Source: an uncultured beta proteobacterium
GTDB lineage: Bacteria; Pseudomonadota; Gammaproteobacteria; Burkholderiales; Rhodocyclaceae
Reading direction: 5' to 3'
Length of the DNA: 9,964 nt
Assembly: GCA_903930395.1 (NCBI GenBank)
Contig: CAIYYE010000267.1
Coordinates: forward strand, 1 to 9,964
In this document: positions 5,780 to 9,964 of the stretch, piece by piece
How the letters are laid out: every line of letters starts with the position of its first letter
Position numbering within the stretch: position 1 is the stretch's first letter
Notes under the pieces: model-generated
What the model saw: the letters and a program-made list of their open reading frames with translations, nothing else
Databases searched by the model: none
Told to the model about the DNA's origin: nothing
Translations under genes and position numbers: made by a program

Positions 5780-6655
5780 ATGAACTGGCCTGCACTCAAG
5801 GAAAAACTCAACCTCTACGAGAGGCTCATGCGTCTCGACAAGCCGATCGGCATCCTGCTCCTGCTCTGGCCGACGCTGTGGGCACTCTGGATGTCGGCCC
5901 TCGGCCGTCCGGACTGGGTGGTGCTCTGGGTCTTCGTCCTGGGCACGGTGCTCATGCGCTCGGCTGGCTGTGTCATCAACGATTACGCCGACCGCGATTT
6001 CGACAAGCATGTCGAACGTACGAAGGAGCGCCCGCTGACGGCCGGCAAGGTGACGACGAAAGAAGCCCTGGCGCTCTTTGCCGGGCTGTCGCTGGCGGCT
6101 TTTGCGCTGGTGTTGATGCTCGGCAATGAGCGGGTCATCTGGATGTCGGTGCCGGCACTTTTTCTTGCCGCAAGCTACCCGTTCACCAAGCGCTTTCTCG
6201 CCATTCCGCAGGCTTATCTCGGCATCGCCTTCGGTTTTGGCATCCCGATGGCCTATGCCGCCCATCTTGGCGACGTGCCGCCTGAAGCGTGGTGGCTGTT
6301 GCTGGCCAATGTTTTCTGGGCGGTCGCCTACGATACCGAGTACGCCATGGTCGACCGCGAGGACGATCTGAAAATCGGCATCAAGACCTCGGCGATCACT
6401 TTCGGACGTTACGACGTGGCGGCGGTGATGGGCTGTTACGGGGCAACGCTGGCCCTCATCGGCTGGATCGGCTGGCGCCTGCATCTTGGCCTGCCTTTCT
6501 ATGGCGGATTGCTGGTTGCGGCCGGCATCATGGGCGTACATTACACATGGATACGTGGCCGCGACCGGATGGCCTGCTTCAAGGCCTTTCTCCATAACAA
6601 CTATGTCGGTGCAGCGATTTTCGCCGGCATCGCGCTGGATTTTCTGATCCGATGA
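5780..6655 (+). CDS. ubiA: 4-hydroxybenzoate octaprenyltransferase UbiA
   Basis: A 291-aa integral membrane prenyltransferase, matching E. coli UbiA in length (290 aa). It joins the polyprenyl tail to position 3 of 4-hydroxybenzoate, committing the ring to ubiquinone. Both Asp-rich Mg-prenyl-diphosphate motifs are intact: NDYADRDFD at residues 67-75 and [12 protein letters not shown] at 185-196. The [19 protein letters not shown] segment (18-36) is the typical first helix, and about eight further hydrophobic helices follow. The TGA overlaps the ATG of ubiD by 4 nt, so the two consecutive ubiquinone steps are translationally linked. The start is preceded by a TAAAAT box with no room for a ribosome binding site, so initiation may be leaderless, unless the gene is read from the upstream 253-aa gene. 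Confidence 0.97.
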   Translation: MNWPALKEKLNLYERLMRLDKPIGILLLLWPTLWALWMSALGRPDWVVLWVFVLGTVLMRSAGCVINDYADRDFDKHVERTKERPLTAGKVTTKEALALFAGLSLAAFALVLMLGNERVIWMSVPALFLAASYPFTKRFLAIPQAYLGIAFGFGIPMAYAAHLGDVPPEAWWLLLANVFWAVAYDTEYAMVDREDDLKIGIKTSAITFGRYDVAAVMGCYGATLALIGWIGWRLHLGLPFYGGLLVAAGIMGVHYTWIRGRDRMACFKAFLHNNYVGAAIFAGIALDFLIR

Positions 6656-8127
6656 AATATCACGACTTGCGCGACTTCATGTCGCAGCTGGAAAAGACCG
6701 GTGAACTCAAGCGCGTTGGCGTCGAGGTCGATACCCGCCTCGAAATGACCGAGATTTGCGACCGCGTCCTGCGCGCCGAGGGGCCGGCCATCCTGTTCGA
6801 GAAGCCGCATAGTGGCGGGACGCGGCACAGCATCCCGGTGCTCGCCAACCTGTTCGGTACGCCGAAGCGGGTGGCGCTCGGCATGGGCGAGGAATCGGTG
6901 CAGGCCCTGCGCGAAGTCGGCAAGCTGCTCGCCTATCTCAAGGAGCCGGAGCCGCCCAAGGGCCTCAAGGACGCCTGGGACAAGCTGCCGATCCTGAAGC
7001 AGGTCATGAACATGGCGCCCAAGAAGGTATCGAACGCGCCCTGCCAGCAGATCGTCTGGGAGGGCAAGGATGTCGATCTGTCGCGCCTGCCCATCCAGCA
7101 CTGCTGGCCGGGCGACATCGCGCCGCTCATCACTTGGGGCTTGGTCGTCACCAAGGGGCCGCACAAGAACCGGCAGAATCTCGGTATTTACCGCCAGCAG
7201 GTGCTCGGCCCGAACAAGGTCATCATGCGCTGGCTGGCGCATCGCGGCGGGGCGCTCGATTTTCGCGAGCATCAGCTGGCTAATCCGGGCCAGCCTTTCC
7301 CGGTGGCCGTCGTTCTCGGCTGCGATCCGGCGACGATTCTGGGGGCGGTGACGCCGGTGCCGGACAGCCTCTCCGAATACCAGTTCGCCGGCCTCTTGCG
7401 CGGCGCCAAGACCGAGCTGACGCAATGTATCGGCTCAGCTTTGCAAGTGCCCGCTTCGGCGGAAATCGTACTGGAAGGGGTGATACACCCCGGCGAGATG
7501 GCGCTTGAGGGACCGTACGGCGACCATACTGGCTATTACAACGAGCAGGCCGAGTTCCCGGTATTCACCATCGAGCGCATCACCATGCGGCGCGATCCGA
7601 TCTACCACAGCACCTACACCGGCAAGCCGCCCGACGAGCCGGCTGTGCTCGGTGTCGCGCTCAATGAAGTGTTCGTGCCGCTGCTCCAGAAGCAGTATCC
7701 GGAGATTGTCGATTTCTACCTGCCGCCGGAAGGCTGCTCCTACCGCATGGCCATCGTCAGCATCAGGAAGGCTTACCCCGGCCACGCCAAGCGCATCATG
7801 TTCGGCATCTGGAGCTTCCTGCGCCAGTTCATGTATACCAAGACCATCATTGTCGTCGATGACGATATCGACATCCGCGACTGGAAGGAAGTGGTGTGGG
7901 CGATGACGACGCGCATGGACGCGACGCGTGACACGACCCTGGTCGACAACACGCCCATCGACTACCTCGATTTCGCCAGCCCGGTGGCTGGTCTGGGCTC
8001 GAAGATGGGGCTGGACGCGACCAACAAGTGGCCGGGTGAAACGAGTCGCGAATGGGGGCGGCCGATTGTCATGGACGACGGCGTCAAAAAGCGCGTCGAT
8101 GCGATGTGGGATGATCTGGGCCTGTGA
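6652..8127 (+). CDS. ubiD: 3-octaprenyl-4-hydroxybenzoate decarboxylase UbiD
   Basis: A 491-aa prenylated-FMN-dependent decarboxylase; the E. coli protein has 497 aa and reads very similarly throughout ([28 protein letters not shown]). It removes the ring carboxylate after prenylation, giving octaprenylphenol, or the homologue with the tail length used here. Cofactor-binding elements are intact: NLGIYR at 176-181 and [11 protein letters not shown] from 193. [13 protein letters not shown] begins at 286. By analogy with fungal Fdc1 (Arg-Glu-Glu), the catalytic set would be Arg181, Glu286 and Asp291. It needs the flavin prenyltransferase UbiX, which is not in this window. The start overlaps the ubiA stop (ATGA), and its own stop overlaps the GTG of the GNAT gene, so it sits in a tightly coupled operon. 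Confidence 0.97.
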   Translation: MKYHDLRDFMSQLEKTGELKRVGVEVDTRLEMTEICDRVLRAEGPAILFEKPHSGGTRHSIPVLANLFGTPKRVALGMGEESVQALREVGKLLAYLKEPEPPKGLKDAWDKLPILKQVMNMAPKKVSNAPCQQIVWEGKDVDLSRLPIQHCWPGDIAPLITWGLVVTKGPHKNRQNLGIYRQQVLGPNKVIMRWLAHRGGALDFREHQLANPGQPFPVAVVLGCDPATILGAVTPVPDSLSEYQFAGLLRGAKTELTQCIGSALQVPASAEIVLEGVIHPGEMALEGPYGDHTGYYNEQAEFPVFTIERITMRRDPIYHSTYTGKPPDEPAVLGVALNEVFVPLLQKQYPEIVDFYLPPEGCSYRMAIVSIRKAYPGHAKRIMFGIWSFLRQFMYTKTIIVVDDDIDIRDWKEVVWAMTTRMDATRDTTLVDNTPIDYLDFASPVAGLGSKMGLDATNKWPGETSREWGRPIVMDDGVKKRVDAMWDDLGL

Positions 8128-8615
8128 GCCTGAGCATCATTCCGCTGGATCTGTCCGACCTGGCCCAGGCTGAAATCTGGCTGGATCTGCTTGATCACTA
8201 CGCCAACGATCCGATGGGAGGTGGCGAGGGACTTTCCGATTACGCCAAGCTGCATCTGATCGGTGTCATGCGCGAGGTGCCGGGTTTTCATGGGGCTCTG
8301 GCCTGGCTGGACGGCGAGGCGGTGGGCTTGATCGATTGCTTCGCCGGTTTTTCAACGTTTGCCGCCAAGCCCCTGCTCAATGTGCACGACATCGTCGTGC
8401 GCCAGGGCTTGCGCGGTAAGGGCATAGGCCAGGCGCTGCTGGCCTGGGCCGAAGAGCGGGCCAAACAGCTTGGTTGCTGCAAGCTGACGCTGGAAGTGCT
8501 GTCCAACAACACGCGGGCAATGTCCTCCTACACCCAGGCCGGCTTTGCCCCCTATGTGCTCGACCCGGCAGCCGGCCATGCGCTGCTCATGCAGAAATTT
8601 CTTCCGGAGGCATAA
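8124..8615 (+). CDS. GNAT family N-acetyltransferase
   Basis: A 163-aa cytosolic GCN5-related acetyltransferase. The acetyl-CoA pyrophosphate-binding motif A is [15 protein letters not shown] (residues 92-106), with the RGKGIG core at 97-102. The preceding strand is HDIVV. Motif B is [19 protein letters not shown], the usual Asn-x-x-Ala-x-x-x-Tyr-x-x-x-Gly-Phe arrangement. The acceptor substrate cannot be predicted from this. GTG is taken as the start because it overlaps the ubiD TGA in a GTGA junction, and the residues that follow form the expected first strand ([10 protein letters not shown]). The close coupling with ubiA-ubiD shows shared expression, but no role in ubiquinone synthesis is known for such a protein. 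Confidence 0.88.
   Translation: MSLSIIPLDLSDLAQAEIWLDLLDHYANDPMGGGEGLSDYAKLHLIGVMREVPGFHGALAWLDGEAVGLIDCFAGFSTFAAKPLLNVHDIVVRQGLRGKGIGQALLAWAEERAKQLGCCKLTLEVLSNNTRAMSSYTQAGFAPYVLDPAAGHALLMQKFLPEA
8606..8610 (+). promoter_or_regulatory. Strong ribosome binding site
   Basis: GGAGG, 8 nt before the ATG at 8619 and inside the last codons of the GNAT gene. It is the best Shine-Dalgarno match in the plus-strand right half of the window. Confidence 0.7.
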
Positions 8616-8618
8616 GCC

Positions 8619-9023
8619 ATGCAGGAACCCGTTCCCGTTGTCGACTTGCAGGGTGTCCGTCCCTCGCTGGTCCAGCTCACCCATTTTATTTACGGCCTGC
8701 ATGCGATTGCCGTTTTTGTCGGCCTTACCTCGGCGGCGACGGTGGCCGGCGGTTTCGTCTTCGGTCTGCCTTCGCTGTGCGCTGTTTTCCTGAATTACCT
8801 GAAGCGTAGCGACGTCAATGGCACCTGGCTGGAAAGCCATTTCCGCTGGCAGATTCGCACCTTCTGGTTCACCTTCCTCGGGATGGTGATTTACGGCCTG
8901 CTCATCATTACCATCATCGGCATTCCGCTGGCCTGGATACTGATCGCCATCCTCGGCCTGTGGGTCGGCTATCGCGTCGTTCGCGGCTGGATCGCGCTGT
9001 TTGGCGTGAGGCCGGTGGGTTAG
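8619..9023 (+). CDS. Small membrane protein, DUF4870-like
   Basis: A 134-aa inner-membrane protein. A hydrophilic N-terminus (about 20 residues) is followed by two hydrophobic stretches at about 24-60. A polar segment with YLKRSDVNGTWLESHFRWQIRTFW follows at about 60-83, and then two more helices to about residue 118 ending VGYRVVRGW. The central motif of Asp-Val-x-Gly-Thr-Trp-x-x-Ser-His-x-x-Trp-Gln-x-Arg-Thr-Phe-Trp and the four-helix layout fit DUF4870-type membrane proteins; the function is unknown. The GGAGG ribosome binding site and the 3-nt gap to the GNAT gene place it at the end of the ubiA-ubiD operon. Its stop codon overlaps the stop of the opposing iron-sulfur protein gene, leaving no room for a terminator between them. 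Confidence 0.83.
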   Translation: MQEPVPVVDLQGVRPSLVQLTHFIYGLHAIAVFVGLTSAATVAGGFVFGLPSLCAVFLNYLKRSDVNGTWLESHFRWQIRTFWFTFLGMVIYGLLIITIIGIPLAWILIAILGLWVGYRVVRGWIALFGVRPVG

Positions 9024-9712
9024 AAATACTGGCGCAGCATCGCCAGCGAGCGCGAATAGCTGTGCTTGATCTGCGCTTCTTCGTAGCGATGGATGCGGCC
9101 CACCGGGCAGGCCTGCCGGGAGAGGCAGCCATGGGCGCAGGCGGAGGCAGGCTCAAGGCGATAGCCGGCGCAGCGCGCCAGCGAGAATTGATCACCGCTT
9201 AAAGCATCCGCCGGGCAGGCCGCAAGGCATGGTTGGCTTGAGCATGTCAGGCATGGACTCTGGCGCTCGACGGGACGGGACGGCACAAAATCCGTATCGG
9301 CCAGGACAATGGCGCGGTAGGCAAACCAGCTTCCCCATTCGGCATCGATGCCAACCATGAAGGGCGAGGGCTGGTGCCAGCCGGCCAGCTTGCCCAGTTG
9401 TTGCAGGCCGATTGCTGCTTCGCCGGGGTAAAGCAGGGTGTGGCGCCGGCCGGGCAGGGATTCGGCAAACCAGCGGCCTACCGTCTGTACACAATAGTCG
9501 TCAATCGGATGTTCGCCGCCGATGCCGCTGGCTGTGACGCATTCCCACAGCCGCCGGCCGCCATGGCCGAGGAGGATGAGTTGGCGATAGCCGGCGGTAT
9601 CGCCCAGCGTTGCCATGACCGCCGTCGGAAGCTTATCCAGGCTGAAGACGTGTTGTCGGTTAAGTCCGGCCCGGTTGAGGAAATCGGCCGGGAAAGGTGA
9701 GTTCTTACTCAT
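9020..9712 (-). CDS. QueG-related 4Fe-4S protein, short form
   Basis: A 230-aa cytosolic protein with eight cysteines in a ferredoxin-like C-terminal part. C154-x2-C157-x4-C162-x3-C166-Pro is followed by C181, C192-x3-C196 and C202-Pro. This is the number and order expected for two [4Fe-4S] clusters, although the spacings differ from the classical CxxCxxCxxxCP. The preceding GIDAEWGSWFAYRAIVLAD stretch (121-139) resembles the region before the ferredoxin domain of epoxyqueuosine reductase QueG. QueG is about 350-380 aa and binds cobalamin; this protein is much shorter and I see no clear match to its catalytic N-terminal part, so it should not be called queG. Its ATG overlaps the end of the dacB-like gene by 8 nt, which suggests coupled translation. 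It ends tail to tail with the DUF4870-like gene. A redox role is likely; the substrate is unknown. Confidence 0.78.
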   Translation of the reverse strand: MSKNSPFPADFLNRAGLNRQHVFSLDKLPTAVMATLGDTAGYRQLILLGHGGRRLWECVTASGIGGEHPIDDYCVQTVGRWFAESLPGRRHTLLYPGEAAIGLQQLGKLAGWHQPSPFMVGIDAEWGSWFAYRAIVLADTDFVPSRPVERQSPCLTCSSQPCLAACPADALSGDQFSLARCAGYRLEPASACAHGCLSRQACPVGRIHRYEEAQIKHSYSRSLAMLRQYF

Positions 9713-9964
9713 TCTCCAACACAGGTGTTTTCTCGCCGAGCCGTCGCTGGGCGACCCAGGTGAGGAGGGCGTCGATGGCCGCGCTGCCGGCTTGGGCGCG
9801 CGGGTGGTTGATCAGGAAAGTGACGGCATGGTGGCGTCCCTGGGTGTCGAGGGCATAGCCGGATGCCGTCTTGACGCCCTCCAGCGTACCCGTCTTGATG
9901 TGGGCGCGGCCGGCGGCGCTGGAGCCGTTCAGGCGTTTTTTCATGGTCCCGTCGATGCCGACAA
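9705..9964 (-). CDS. dacB: D-alanyl-D-alanine carboxypeptidase/endopeptidase DacB (PBP4), C-terminal fragment
   Basis: The frame is open through the right edge, so only about the last 85 residues are present; the Met at 9944 is internal, preceded in frame by VGIDGT. Peptidase S13 (PBP4) marks are visible: GIDGTMKKRL corresponds to the conserved Asp-Gly-Thr segment. The third active-site motif Lys-Thr-Gly is present in AHIKTGTLEGVKTASGYA, as part of the Ser-x-x-Lys / Ser-x-Asn / Lys-Thr-Gly penicillin-binding fold. The first two motifs lie outside the window. The closing stretch HHAVTFLINHP and a final helix LLTWVAQRRLG are typical of the family end. Such enzymes trim or cleave peptidoglycan peptides in the periplasm, so a signal peptide is expected upstream. 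It is transcribed ahead of the iron-sulfur protein gene. Confidence 0.85.
   Translation of the reverse strand, partial: VGIDGTMKKRLNGSSAAGRAHIKTGTLEGVKTASGYALDTQGRHHAVTFLINHPRAQAGSAAIDALLTWVAQRRLGEKTPVLENE

Noticed and set aside
4976..6595. A 539-codon open frame on the minus strand antisense to the unknown gene and ubiA
   Set aside because: It lies opposite two well-supported plus-strand genes, including a clear UbiA, and its product is rich in His, Arg, Gln and Asp with no recognisable motif. Long antisense frames of this kind are common in high-GC DNA.
6601..7425. A 274-codon minus-strand frame opposite ubiD
   Set aside because: ubiD on the plus strand matches the known enzyme along its full length. 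The antisense product has no motif.
9020..9712. Calling the iron-sulfur protein epoxyqueuosine reductase (queG)
   Set aside because: It is over 100 residues too short and its cysteine spacing differs. The similarity is limited to the region before and within the ferredoxin-like part.

Overview
This window looks like ordinary chromosome from a high-GC betaproteobacterium, most likely of the Rhodocyclales (Dechloromonas/Azonexus-like). That placement is inferred from strong G/C bias at third codon positions, a UbiD very close to the Enterobacteria/Betaproteobacteria type, the ubiA-ubiD arrangement, and recurrent TAAAAT-type -10 boxes just upstream of starts. No tRNA, rRNA, CRISPR array, insertion sequence or prophage gene was seen, and nearly all of the DNA is coding.

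Left part, plus strand (1-2579): the tail of an MFS transporter, then a YhdH/AcuI-type acrylyl-CoA reductase and a class III Old Yellow Enzyme (XenA/YqjM-like), with gaps of 18 and 11 nt and good ribosome binding sites, so probably one operon. After a 96-nt gap comes a 33-codon single-pass membrane protein gene. A sigma-E/ECF-like promoter precedes it, and its stop codon lies inside a 21-bp perfect inverted repeat that should work as a bidirectional terminator. This stress-type small-protein unit is the most interesting item in the window.

Middle (2597-4929): an alpha/beta hydrolase on the minus strand converges on that terminator. It diverges from a plus-strand LplT-like MFS lysophospholipid transporter. 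The two start from one compact intergenic region whose predicted promoters overlap back to back. A 13-codon mini-ORF leads into the transporter.

Right-middle, plus strand (4991-9023): an unrecognised 253-aa helical protein, then ubiA and ubiD (the prenylation and decarboxylation steps of ubiquinone synthesis), then a GNAT acetyltransferase and a small DUF4870-like membrane protein. The ubiA/ubiD and ubiD/GNAT junctions are 4-nt stop-start overlaps and the last gap is 3 nt, so the four genes from ubiA onward are almost certainly co-transcribed. ubiA itself may be read from a leaderless mRNA.

Right end, minus strand (9020-9964): the C-terminal part of a DacB/PBP4-type D-Ala-D-Ala carboxypeptidase, cut by the window edge, overlaps by 8 nt a gene for a QueG-related protein with two iron-sulfur-type cysteine clusters. 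The latter ends tail to tail with the membrane protein gene, with overlapping stop codons.

I do not see a large undescribed system. The leads worth following are the small ORF with its ECF-like promoter, the unknown protein upstream of ubiA, the reduced QueG-like protein, and the divergent promoter with its mini-ORF.
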